Shown: positions 27,986 to 36,828 of the stretch, one piece after another
Layout: every line of letters begins with the position of its first letter
Numbering within the stretch: position 1 is the first letter of the stretch
Assembly: GCA_964462135.1 (NCBI GenBank)
Contig: CAYWWK010000004.1
Coordinates: 36,670 to 100,669 of the forward strand
DNA from: MGBC163016 sp964462135
Lineage (GTDB): Bacteria; Actinomycetota; Coriobacteriia; Coriobacteriales; Eggerthellaceae
DNA: 64,000 nucleotides
Direction of reading: 5' to 3'
The notes under the pieces: model-generated
Told to the model about the DNA's origin: nothing
The model's database searches: none
What the model saw: only the letters and a program-made list of their open reading frames with translations
Translations under genes and position numbers: made by a program

Positions 27986-28024
27986 CTGTAGGGGTCGATC
28001 CGAGCGAAGCGGAGATCGACCCCC
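27986..28024. repeat. Dispersed palindromic repeat, copy 2
   Basis: This copy differs from 11171-11208 by few bases (CGAGCGAAGCG centre). It lies between the convergent glycyl radical enzyme and MFS genes, next to a GTGTCAG/CTGACAC stem at 27926-27952. Confidence 0.7.
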
Positions 28025-28058
28025 CTGCGAATTGGCTCAAACGGTCAGACGTGGGCGG

Positions 28059-29255
28059 TCAGTTGGATGTGTGGCTCTTGGCGCGCACCGTATTCACGAT
28101 GGCAACGGCGCAGAAGATGGCAGAGCAGATGATGGCACCCCATCCCACGATCTGGAACATGGCCGTGAAGGTTCCGCCCGTGATGCTGGAGAGGAAGTTC
28201 ACGAAGAATCCGCAGAGGAAGTTGCCCACCATCATGCCCATGGAAACGTAGGACATGGCTATGGTGACGGTTCCATGGGTGGTGACGCGTGCGACGCACT
28301 CATTCAGATAGGGATAGAGGATGCCGCAGCACAGGCCGATGAACATGATGGAGATGAAAACTCCGACGGGACTGGTGGATGCGGCAAGGCCGAAGTAGCA
28401 GACGGCAAGGGAGGCAAGACAGAACGCTGGCACAAATCGACCCAGGCGGCTGATGACACGCGCGAATATGAGCCCCACCAAGAAGCCCACCATGGTTTGG
28501 ATGGAGCCAGCCGTACCGGCTATGGTGGAGTCGCCTATCCCTGAATCCATGATGAATCCCGCCAGTGTCATGTTGAAGATCATGCCGCAACAGGAGAACA
28601 CACAGTTCGCCAAAGCCAGGAGGAACACCTTGTACGACAGTCGGCCTTTCGCTTGGTTGCGCTCGGCATCCTGGATGGCCTTTTCGGGACCCATCTTCGG
28701 GATGTACTTGATCTGCATGAAGATGGCTATGGTGAGGATGGCGTAGATCCACAGACAGACGCGCCATCCGAACAGGGCTCCTATCCATCCGGCGCCGAAG
28801 TTCAGGAAGAACGCGATGATGCAGGCGCCTCCATTCAGAAGTCCCATCACTTGGGTGCGCTCCCGCCCTTGGAAGAGCTGGGCGGTGATGGCGGGGACCA
28901 TGGGATAGACCAGTCCTGCCCCGATGCCTTCGACCACCCTCGTGCCAACGAGGAATGCAGCGGTTGGTGAGAAGGACCCGATGAAGCCTCCCAGGATGAA
29001 GATGACCGTGCCGATGAGCATGAGTGTGCGCTTGTCGACGAAGCGGGCAAGGTGGCCTGCGACGAGCGTCATGATCAGCATGGTCCCTGAGGTGACTGAG
29101 AATGAGAAGTTGATGGTGGCAGGATCGTTGAAGGTGGACGTGATCAAGGCGAGGATGGGCATATAGAGCGCCGCCTGCACCTGTCCATCGATGCTGCTCA
29201 GGATGAGCGCCGCCTTGACCATGTTCCTATGTGCCAATGGGGTGTCATGTTCCAT
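28059..29255 (-). CDS. MFS transporter
   Basis: A 398-residue, 12-segment major facilitator with RFVDKRTLMLIG after the second segment and a charged central loop (KMGPEKAIQDAERNQAKGR). ATG 29255 is the longest supported start, although its ribosome binding site is weak. The gene converges on the glycyl radical cluster and diverges from the membrane LuxR gene at 29565, which could regulate it. Its N-terminal region resembles the carrier at 2612 (both have the GMVQTAL/GQVQAAL pattern). The cargo is unknown. Confidence 0.9.
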   Translation of the reverse strand: MEHDTPLAHRNMVKAALILSSIDGQVQAALYMPILALITSTFNDPATINFSFSVTSGTMLIMTLVAGHLARFVDKRTLMLIGTVIFILGGFIGSFSPTAAFLVGTRVVEGIGAGLVYPMVPAITAQLFQGRERTQVMGLLNGGACIIAFFLNFGAGWIGALFGWRVCLWIYAILTIAIFMQIKYIPKMGPEKAIQDAERNQAKGRLSYKVFLLALANCVFSCCGMIFNMTLAGFIMDSGIGDSTIAGTAGSIQTMVGFLVGLIFARVISRLGRFVPAFCLASLAVCYFGLAASTSPVGVFISIMFIGLCCGILYPYLNECVARVTTHGTVTIAMSYVSMGMMVGNFLCGFFVNFLSSITGGTFTAMFQIVGWGAIICSAIFCAVAIVNTVRAKSHTSN

Positions 29256-29403
29256 GAGGGTGACCGCCTCTCATGATGGTCTGAGGTATGATGTTGAACG
29301 AAGGTGGTGCAACCGGTTGAACCACTATGAGAAGACCCTACCCCATTGGAGATGGCAAGGGAAAACGATAGTTCGTCGTAACCTTTGAAAAGTGGCTTCA
29401 AGG

Positions 29404-29422
29404 CTCATACTGATGGTATTAG
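29404..29422. promoter_or_regulatory. Near-palindrome, candidate LuxR operator
   Basis: CTCATACTGATGGTATTAG matches the 2495 palindrome at 15 of 19 positions, with the same 8-3-8 layout. It lies in the 309-bp divergent region before the LuxR gene at 29565. The remainder of the gap holds an AT-rich stretch near 29460-29520 that could be a promoter. Confidence 0.5.
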
Positions 29423-29564
29423 ACAGCTCCACGCTTTGCTTTTCTCCCATTTGGGTAAACTTTTTAATACTAGACGGGGACATAGAACGAGAGCAGTCAT
29501 TCTTATAATCAAAGATGCTGCTGTAAGAGGTTTGACTGCCGTTCACAAGCAGGAGAGGGGCTTC

Positions 29565-31079
29565 ATGGAGAAGAGCGAATCCCAGATGCCTGGTGCAGAA
29601 GCTGAGTTCGTGGATGAAACGCTGAACGCCCGAAGCGTTGGCGTGGCGCTGGCCATCTCATACTTCGCGATCCTGCTCTGGTCACCCCTCGTCATCCCCG
29701 ACTTCGTACTCTCAGCAGGCAAGGATTTCGAGATGCACATGCTGCGACTGGTCTTCGTGGCAGCGCTGTGCGTCATATACCTTACCGTCCAGTTCTTCCC
29801 CTTCGTTGTCTACAAGACGCGCCTCAAGGCTGTCGCAATGGTGGTGGCCACCGCGGTGTCTCCATTCGCCCTGCTGGGGGAAGTAGCTCCTGGTCTGGCG
29901 AACTTCTACATCCAGAATCCCGCTGCCCTGTTCGTGGCATGGGGCGCCATGGGCTTTTCCGTGGCGGTTCTGATGCTCATCTGGGGTTACGACATGTCGG
30001 CTCGGTCAACCCATATCCAGGGCATCACCAACATCGCCGCATCAGCCATCTTCTCCGGTGTCATGTTCGCGCTCATGTTCGCCTTGCAGAAGACGGCGGT
30101 CATCGCCATCACCATTGCCATGCCGGTGATGATGCTCATCATCTGGATAGTGATCCAGCTCCAAGAAAGGGACGATGGCCAGTTCATCGAGGTGGTCGTG
30201 GTCTCTCCCGAGCCAAGCAGCGCCGTGACCAGCCTGCGAACCATCGCGGGGCGCAAGACCACGCTGTTCGTCTTCTGCTATGGGTTCGTCATGGGGGTTG
30301 CTGGGTCGGTGGGGACGCAGTTCTCCATAACATGGTGGTCGTTCCTGTTCATCGGTGGTGCCACCTTCTTGTCGGGCGTGCTCATGTTCATATTGCTGCG
30401 CCTCAAGAAGATCGCGGTAGACCGTCGCTTCGTGATCTCATTCTTGCCCGTTTCGGTTCTGTGCATGTTCCTCTTCTCCATCATGCAGGGTGTCTTGCAG
30501 GCGGTTCCCCTGTTCATCGTGTTCTTCCTGATCAATGTGTTCAACGTCTTGAACACGGCGTTCGTGGGAGATGGGCAGTACGCTGATTCCGATGGCATGA
30601 CCTATGATCTGTTCAACTGCGAATCACGCACGATGGACATGGTGGGCACGGCGGTGGGATGGGCCACGGCGGCCATCATCCATTTCCTGGTCGATGGCCA
30701 GCTGGTGGTGTATTGCTACTTCCTCATCGTGGTGCTTTTGGTGTGCGCTGCGATCAACTTCTATCTTCCAGAGCAGAATCGCGTCATGCACGATGAGGAT
30801 CACAAGAAGTCGATGGACTCCATCATGAGCGAATGGGAGAGCGTCTGCTTGCTGCTCTCGGATGAGTACGAGCTCTCTCCTCGCGAACGGGAGATCTTCC
30901 TTCTGCTCTCCCGTGGACGTGACAGGCAGTACATCCACGACCTTCTCTGCATCGCTCCTTCCACGGTGCGGACTCATACCTACAATATCTATCGGAAGAT
31001 GGACATCCACAATCAGCAGCAGCTGATCGACGTCGTGGAAGCGCGCTTCCTTCAAGAACACTCCCCTTCGGACGAGTAG
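29565..31079 (+). CDS. Membrane-domain LuxR-type transcriptional regulator
   Basis: A 504-residue protein with about 12 hydrophobic segments followed by a C-terminal LuxR helix-turn-helix (LSPREREIFLLLSRGR ... PSTVRTHTYNIYRKMDIHN). ATG 29565 has AGGAGAGGGG upstream; the frame extends back to 29385 through promoter DNA. It lies 146 bp before the transhydroxylase-like operon and is its likely activator. A TTCATACT half-site at 31130 lies in that gap, and a near-palindrome precedes the regulator itself, which suggests autoregulation. Confidence 0.92.
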   Translation: MEKSESQMPGAEAEFVDETLNARSVGVALAISYFAILLWSPLVIPDFVLSAGKDFEMHMLRLVFVAALCVIYLTVQFFPFVVYKTRLKAVAMVVATAVSPFALLGEVAPGLANFYIQNPAALFVAWGAMGFSVAVLMLIWGYDMSARSTHIQGITNIAASAIFSGVMFALMFALQKTAVIAITIAMPVMMLIIWIVIQLQERDDGQFIEVVVVSPEPSSAVTSLRTIAGRKTTLFVFCYGFVMGVAGSVGTQFSITWWSFLFIGGATFLSGVLMFILLRLKKIAVDRRFVISFLPVSVLCMFLFSIMQGVLQAVPLFIVFFLINVFNVLNTAFVGDGQYADSDGMTYDLFNCESRTMDMVGTAVGWATAAIIHFLVDGQLVVYCYFLIVVLLVCAAINFYLPEQNRVMHDEDHKKSMDSIMSEWESVCLLLSDEYELSPREREIFLLLSRGRDRQYIHDLLCIAPSTVRTHTYNIYRKMDIHNQQQLIDVVEARFLQEHSPSDE

Positions 31080-31129
31080 CGCCCGTTCAGCTTTGCGGCT
31101 AGAACGAAACAGTCAGCCTACAAGGGCAA

Positions 31130-31137
31130 TTCATACT
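31130..31137. promoter_or_regulatory. TTCATACT half-site before transhydroxylase operon
   Basis: TTCATACT lies about 95 bp before the first gene of the operon and matches the left arm of the palindromes at 2495 and 29404. Confidence 0.35.
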
Positions 31138-31225
31138 ATCTGACGATAAAACTTTTCTCCCCCCATACCCACAATGGTTCGATGTCTGAATGGATTTTGG
31201 ACATCAACCCAAGAAGGGAGGAGAG

Positions 31226-31531
31226 ATGCCGAAAGTAACCGGCTACATGGCCGATGAGCTTACAGGCGAATACATCACATGCGGAGGGACGGTCCGCGTC
31301 TCAGGGGATGCTGACCTGACGGTGCCGCTGGAAAGCAACGGTGCATTCGCAATCGATGAGCTCGGTCCTGGTTCGTACGTAGTGTCCATCGTGGATGTTG
31401 AGGGATACAACCCCATCAACAAGCTCCTTGACATCGAGGAAGGCGAAAGTGACGTCGACCTCGGATGGTTCGCTGGCAAGGCCCTGCCGCACTCCATGTG
31501 GGGCGTGCACAACGATTACGAGGACGAGTAG
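31226..31531 (+). CDS. Stand-alone beta-sandwich (Cna_B/carboxypeptidase-regulatory-like) domain protein
   Basis: A 101-residue protein with a single small beta-sandwich domain: VTGYMADELTG, GAFAIDELGPGSYVVSI and a short C-terminal tail ending PHSMWGVHNDYEDE. It resembles the C-terminal domain of the small subunit at 36829 (GDFWFRKLDPGSYTLTI) in length and in the GSY turn. GGAGGAGAG precedes ATG 31226. It opens the transhydroxylase-like operon, 36 bp before the first large subunit. In known transhydroxylase this domain belongs to the beta subunit, so a free copy may be an extra structural subunit. It has no signal peptide, so a surface-adhesin role is unlikely. Confidence 0.85.
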   Translation: MPKVTGYMADELTGEYITCGGTVRVSGDADLTVPLESNGAFAIDELGPGSYVVSIVDVEGYNPINKLLDIEEGESDVDLGWFAGKALPHSMWGVHNDYEDE

Positions 31532-31567
31532 CTGCGAGGCTCGCAGAGTGAAGAGAGGAGTGTGAAC

Positions 31568-34147
31568 GTGGAGAAGAACGGAATGAAGACCTATTACAAG
31601 GGTCTTGGTTTCTGTGGCGGCGGCGTCAATTCGAACACGTGCGAAGTGGACGTCAAGGACGGCAAGATCGTCCGTACCCGTCCATTCCATTACGATCGGT
31701 GCTATACGCCTGAGGAGATGAACGCCTGGACCATCCATGCACGGGGGTCGGAGTACAGCGCTTCCATGAAGAGCCTGATCCCTCCCTTCTCGCTGGTGTA
31801 CAAGAAGAGGGCTTACTCAACGAACCGTATCCTCTTCCCGATGAAGCGCGTCGACTGGGACCCGAACGGCGAGCGCAATCCGCAGAACCGTGGCAAGTCA
31901 AAGTTCGAGCGCATCAGCTGGGATGAGGCCTTGGATATCCTGGTCTCTGAGATCAGACGCATCCACAAGCAATACGGACCTTATTCCATCTACTGCCAGA
32001 TCGACGGCCATGGTGAGACGAAGACGGTCCATGCCGCCCATGGCTGTCAGACGAATCTGCTCGACCTGTTCGGCGGATACACCTATCAGGGTCGCCAGCC
32101 TGACAGCTGGGAAGGCTGGCATTGGGGTGCGAAGCATGTCTGGGGACAGGCACCTCTTGGTCAGGCTGACCAATACAACCTCTGGATGGATGTTGCGCAG
32201 AACACCGACATGCTCATGCTTTGGGGCTGCGACATGGAGACCACCACGTGGTCATGGGAAGGCCAGCAATCAAGCAAGCTGTGCTTCTGGTTCACTGAGC
32301 TGGGAATCAAGCAGGTCTACATCTGTCCCGATGTGAACTATGGAGCCGCCTGCCATGCTGACAAGTGGATCCCGGTTCTGCCGAACACCGATGCCGCGCT
32401 TCAGCTGGGCATCATCTACACATGGCTTCAAGAGGGCCTGTGGGATGAGGAGTACGTGAAGACGCACGCCACAGGCTATGATGTCTTCTTCGACTACGTG
32501 CTGGGCAAGGAAGACGGCATCCCCAAGACTCCGAAGTGGGCGGAGGGGAAGTGTGGCGTGCCAGCGCGCCAGATCAAGGCCCTTGCGCGTCAGTGGAACA
32601 AGCAGCGCACCTCCATCGGCCACGGCAACGGAGGCTCCTACATCCGGTCCATCTACAGTCACGAACCTGCGCGTCTTGAGGTACTGGCCATGTGCATGCA
32701 GGCCATCGGCAAGCCGGGGCGCAACGTCATGAAGTTCATCGAATGGCAGATGATGGGCCAGAAGAGCGCCATGCCAGGTCCGCGCAGCGAATTGATCCCG
32801 TATCCGGGCGGTGCCTACAAGGGCTGGATGATGGGCTTCAAGAAATCGTTCATCCCGAAGACGATGTTCCCGCAGGCGGTGACGGGTGGCTGGACTGCCG
32901 AGAACCCCCTTACGTGGTATTCCTTCCCGGATGCCTCCTTCCCGGCTGATCAGCAGTTCATCCCCTATCAGTACCCGCTGCCAGGCGCCGAACCCATCCA
33001 TATGATCTGGTCTGACGCTCCGTGCTGGACCACCTGCTGGAATGGCGGCAATGCGGCCATCGAGGCCTATCGGCATCCGAGCATCGAGTTCATCTGCACC
33101 GAGCATATCTGGTTCGAGAACGACTGCCAGTTCGCTGACCTTCTCTTGCCAGTCAACACGAAGTTCGAGGAAGAGGACATCAACTGCGATACCGCTTCGG
33201 GTGACTTCAACTACATCGTCTATGAGGGACAGTGCATCGAACCCATCGGCGAATCGAAGACCGACTATGAGATAGCCTGCGAAGTGGCCAAGCGTTTCGG
33301 TCCAGTGATCTATGAGCAGTTCACCAAGGGGCAGAGTGTGGAGGACTGCATCAAGGCGGGCTTCGAGACCTCTGGTTGCCAGGACTACCTGAGCTACGAG
33401 AAGTTCCGGGAGAACGAGTACTTCATCATCCCCACCGCGAAGGACTGGGAGGATGATCCGCGCGGCCATGCGCCCTTCGCTGAGAACCCCCATGAGAACC
33501 CCATGCAGACGGCCAATGGCCTCATCAACTTCTACTCCGAAGAGCTGGCCACGGTCTTCCCTGACGATGAGGAGCGTCCGCCCTATCCGAAATGGGTGGA
33601 AACGGGCATCAATCACCCCTCTGAGCGCCTGGGCACTCCTCGTGCGAAGGATTATCCCTATCTGATCGTCTCCAACCATCCGCGTTGGCGCTGCCACGCT
33701 CAGCTGGATGACATCACTTGGCTTCGCGAGATAGAGACCTGCAAGGTGGAAGGCCCTGATGGCTACCTCTATGAGCCAGTGTGGATGAATCCGGTCGATG
33801 CGGAGCGCGAGGGCGTCAAGACCGGGGATGTCGTCAAGGTATTCAATGACCGCGGTTGGGTTCTGGGCGGCGTCTACGTGACTGAGCGCATCGTTCCCGG
33901 ATCAGTGCTGCAAGACCATGGCGCCCGCGTGGATGCCATCGTGGCCGGTGTTTCTGACCGAGGCGGCGCCAACAACCTGATCGCTCCCACCGCCACCACT
34001 TCAAAGAACGCGGTAGGGGAGGTTACCTCTGGCTTCTTGGTCGGCATCGAGAAGGTGGATGTGGATGCATTGGCGAAGGAGTATCCGGAGGTCTTCAACC
34101 GCGTTCGTGATGATGGCGGCGTGCTGATTGACAACTGGATCGCCTAA
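31568..34147 (+). CDS. athL: Pyrogallol hydroxytransferase-like large subunit, copy 1
   Basis: An 859-residue bis-PGD molybdoenzyme matching the alpha subunit of pyrogallol-phloroglucinol transhydroxylase. Like that enzyme it has no N-terminal [4Fe-4S] cysteines. It keeps PDSWEGWHWG, whose serine (about 180) corresponds to the molybdenum ligand Ser175 of the Pelobacter enzyme, the adjacent Asp, and a histidine (about 148, in DGHGETK) near the position of catalytic His144. GTG 31568 is preferred because GGAG lies seven bases upstream; GTG 31562 is too close. A second alpha gene follows after 24 bp and the beta gene after that. The true substrate may be another polyphenol. No Tat signal, so cytoplasmic. 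Confidence 0.9.
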   Translation: MEKNGMKTYYKGLGFCGGGVNSNTCEVDVKDGKIVRTRPFHYDRCYTPEEMNAWTIHARGSEYSASMKSLIPPFSLVYKKRAYSTNRILFPMKRVDWDPNGERNPQNRGKSKFERISWDEALDILVSEIRRIHKQYGPYSIYCQIDGHGETKTVHAAHGCQTNLLDLFGGYTYQGRQPDSWEGWHWGAKHVWGQAPLGQADQYNLWMDVAQNTDMLMLWGCDMETTTWSWEGQQSSKLCFWFTELGIKQVYICPDVNYGAACHADKWIPVLPNTDAALQLGIIYTWLQEGLWDEEYVKTHATGYDVFFDYVLGKEDGIPKTPKWAEGKCGVPARQIKALARQWNKQRTSIGHGNGGSYIRSIYSHEPARLEVLAMCMQAIGKPGRNVMKFIEWQMMGQKSAMPGPRSELIPYPGGAYKGWMMGFKKSFIPKTMFPQAVTGGWTAENPLTWYSFPDASFPADQQFIPYQYPLPGAEPIHMIWSDAPCWTTCWNGGNAAIEAYRHPSIEFICTEHIWFENDCQFADLLLPVNTKFEEEDINCDTASGDFNYIVYEGQCIEPIGESKTDYEIACEVAKRFGPVIYEQFTKGQSVEDCIKAGFETSGCQDYLSYEKFRENEYFIIPTAKDWEDDPRGHAPFAENPHENPMQTANGLINFYSEELATVFPDDEERPPYPKWVETGINHPSERLGTPRAKDYPYLIVSNHPRWRCHAQLDDITWLREIETCKVEGPDGYLYEPVWMNPVDAEREGVKTGDVVKVFNDRGWVLGGVYVTERIVPGSVLQDHGARVDAIVAGVSDRGGANNLIAPTATTSKNAVGEVTSGFLVGIEKVDVDALAKEYPEVFNRVRDDGGVLIDNWIA

Positions 34148-34171
34148 GGAACGAAGAGAAGGAGGAGATGC

Positions 34172-36811
34172 ATGACAGGAACAGAGAAGAACGGGTCTGA
34201 GCGCGCAGGCGAACTCGAATCCCTGAAGGAAGTGACCACCTATTACAAGACTCTGGGTCTGGGCAGCTTCGGTATGAGCGCGCTGTCTGCCGAGATCGAC
34301 GTTGCCGACGGCAAGATCGTCCGTACCCGCGGCTTCCATTTCGACAACGCCTTCACCGAAGAGGAGCTCAGGCCTTGGACGCTGGAGGTGAACGGGAAGA
34401 AGCTTCCTGGTCTTCTGAAGAATGACATTCCGCCGTTCGCGCTGGTATACAAGAAGCGTGCCTATTCTGACAACCGCATCCTCTACCCGATGAAGCGCGT
34501 TGATTGGGACCCGGACGGGGAGCGCAACCCGCAGAACCGCGGCAAGTCCAAGTTCGAGCGCATCAGCTGGGATGAGGCGACGGACATCATCGCGAAGGAG
34601 CTTCGTCGCATTGAGAAGGAGTACGGCTACTATGCCGTCTTCTGCCAAGGCGATGGTCATGGCGAGACGAAGACCGTCCATGCAACCCATGGATGCCAGA
34701 TGCGACTCATGTCCATTCTGGGCGGTTTCACCTTCCAGGCTCGCAATCCTGACAGCTGGGAAGGCTGGTACTGGGGTGCGAAGCACGTATGGGGCTGCGA
34801 CCCGGTAGGCGAAGGTGATATCGGACTTCTGCTCTTGGATATCGCTGAGAACTCCAAGTACCTGCTTCATTGGGGCTGCGATGAGGAGACCACGCCGTGG
34901 GGCTGGCTGGGGCAGCTTCCGAGCCGTTGGTGCTTCTGGTTGACCGAGGTGGGCGTGAAGCAGATCTACGTGTGCCCTGATGTCAACTATGGCTGCGCCG
35001 TGCATGCTGACAAGTGGATTCCCGTCAATCCGAACACCGACGTGGCCCTGCACATGGCCATCGCCTACACCTGGATCCAGAACGGCTGGTTCGATCGCGA
35101 ATACGTGGACACCCATGCCATCGGGTTCGACTGGATCGAGTATTACATCACGGGCGGCGAGGACGGCATCCCGAAGACGCCGGAATGGGCGGCCCCCATC
35201 TGCGGCGTCCCCTCACGTCAGATCAAGGCGCTTGCCAAGGCCTGGTACAAGCAGGCAACGTCCATCAGCCATGTGAACGGCGGCTCCCTCATCCGCTCCC
35301 AGTTCTCCGCTGAGCCCGGACGCATGGAAGTGGTCCTCATGGGCATGCAGGGATTGGGCAAGCCCGGTCGCAACGTCATCAAGCTCATCGAATGGGGTCT
35401 CTACGGCCTGCCCACCCAGTGTCCGAATCCGCGTTCCGAGCTGTACATGATGCCTGCGGCGGCATACCGCTCCCTGGACTACAACAACTCCGAGGTGTGG
35501 GATATCCGCAAGGCCCACATCCCCAAGACCATGGTGCCCAAGGCCATCTTGGGTGATTACACCTTGGAGAACCCCCTCACGTGGCACGGCACGGGTGTTG
35601 CTGGCTGGCCGCGACAGGACCAATTCGTCCAGTATCAGTATCCTTCCGAGGTTGGCGGCGGCACGCGTATCCATATGATCTGGTCTGACACGCCCTGCTG
35701 GTCAACCTGCTGGAATGGCGGCTACACGCTGGCGAAGGCCGTCCAGTCCGAGGAGATCGAGTTCGTCCTCATCCAGCATCCATGGATGGAGAATGACTGC
35801 ATCTATGCCGACATTCTCCTGCCCATCAACACCAAGTTCGAGGAGCGCGACATTGCCGTTGACTCCTCCAATGGCTATCAGAACGTCATGATGATCGAGC
35901 CCCAGTGCATCGAGCCTCGCGGCGAGTCCAAGTCCGACTATGAGGCCGTGGGCGAAGTGGCGAAGAAGATGGGCGTCTACGAAGAGTTCACGGGCGGCAA
36001 GACCGTTGACGAATGGATCCGCGAGGGATTCGAGAACTCAGGATGCCAAGAGCGCATCAGCTGGGAGGAATTCGAGCAGAAGGGCTACTACGCAGCTCCC
36101 ACTGCCAAGGATTGGGCGGATGCACCACGCGGGTTCGCACCCTTCTGCGAAGACCCCGAAGCTCATCCTCTGGGAACGCCTTCCGGCAAGCTCGAGTTCT
36201 ATTCCACGTCTCTTGCCCATTACTTCCCCGATGACCAGTCACGACCGCCCTATCCGAAGTTCATCGTTGAGGATGGCCGTCTGTCTGAGTCTCTGCTCAC
36301 CGAGCGCGGCAAGAAATTCCCCTACCTGATCGTCTCCAACCATCCGCGTTGGCGCGTGCACGCGAACATGGATGATGTCACCTGGTTCCGTGAAATCGAG
36401 ACCTGTAAGGTGAAGGGCCCCGATGGGTATCTCTACGAACCGGTATGGATCAATCCGGTGGATGCCAAGACCCATGGCATCGAAAGCGGGGATGTGGTCA
36501 AGATCTTCAATGATCGCGGCTGGGTTCTGGGCGGTGCGTATGTCACTGAGCGCATCAAGCCCGGCGTCATCTATCAGGATCACGGTGCACGCCTTGACCC
36601 TATCAAGGTTGGAGAGGCTGATCGTGGCGGCGCGAACAATCTGATCGCTCCTTCAGAGGTGGCCATGGAGAACACCAACGCAGAGGTGACGAGTGGCTAT
36701 CTGGTCGATTTCGAGAAAGTGGATGTGTTCAAGCTTGCAGAAGAGTATCCGGAAGCATTCGCCCGTGAGTTCAATGACACGGGTGTCAAGATCGAGAACT
36801 GGCTCGCCTAA
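34172..36811 (+). CDS. athL: Pyrogallol hydroxytransferase-like large subunit, copy 2
   Basis: An 879-residue paralogue of the gene before it, similar along its whole length, including KRAYSDNRILYPMKRVDWDP. The molybdenum-ligand serine (about 195, in PDSWEGWYWG), the adjacent Asp and the DGHGETK histidine (about 163) are all kept, so it should be active. Again there is no N-terminal cluster motif. It differs by a longer charged N-terminus and by scattered loop changes that may alter specificity. AAGGAGGAG precedes ATG 34172, and the beta subunit gene starts 17 bp after its stop. Two alphas with one beta could mean alternative complexes. Confidence 0.9.
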   Translation: MTGTEKNGSERAGELESLKEVTTYYKTLGLGSFGMSALSAEIDVADGKIVRTRGFHFDNAFTEEELRPWTLEVNGKKLPGLLKNDIPPFALVYKKRAYSDNRILYPMKRVDWDPDGERNPQNRGKSKFERISWDEATDIIAKELRRIEKEYGYYAVFCQGDGHGETKTVHATHGCQMRLMSILGGFTFQARNPDSWEGWYWGAKHVWGCDPVGEGDIGLLLLDIAENSKYLLHWGCDEETTPWGWLGQLPSRWCFWLTEVGVKQIYVCPDVNYGCAVHADKWIPVNPNTDVALHMAIAYTWIQNGWFDREYVDTHAIGFDWIEYYITGGEDGIPKTPEWAAPICGVPSRQIKALAKAWYKQATSISHVNGGSLIRSQFSAEPGRMEVVLMGMQGLGKPGRNVIKLIEWGLYGLPTQCPNPRSELYMMPAAAYRSLDYNNSEVWDIRKAHIPKTMVPKAILGDYTLENPLTWHGTGVAGWPRQDQFVQYQYPSEVGGGTRIHMIWSDTPCWSTCWNGGYTLAKAVQSEEIEFVLIQHPWMENDCIYADILLPINTKFEERDIAVDSSNGYQNVMMIEPQCIEPRGESKSDYEAVGEVAKKMGVYEEFTGGKTVDEWIREGFENSGCQERISWEEFEQKGYYAAPTAKDWADAPRGFAPFCEDPEAHPLGTPSGKLEFYSTSLAHYFPDDQSRPPYPKFIVEDGRLSESLLTERGKKFPYLIVSNHPRWRVHANMDDVTWFREIETCKVKGPDGYLYEPVWINPVDAKTHGIESGDVVKIFNDRGWVLGGAYVTERIKPGVIYQDHGARLDPIKVGEADRGGANNLIAPSEVAMENTNAEVTSGYLVDFEKVDVFKLAEEYPEAFAREFNDTGVKIENWLA

Positions 36812-36828
36812 GAAGGAGGAACGATAAG

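Noticed and set aside
31226..31531. Surface adhesin fragment (Cna_B)
   Set aside because: No signal peptide, no sortase motif, and its place in the transhydroxylase-like operon fits a subunit domain better.
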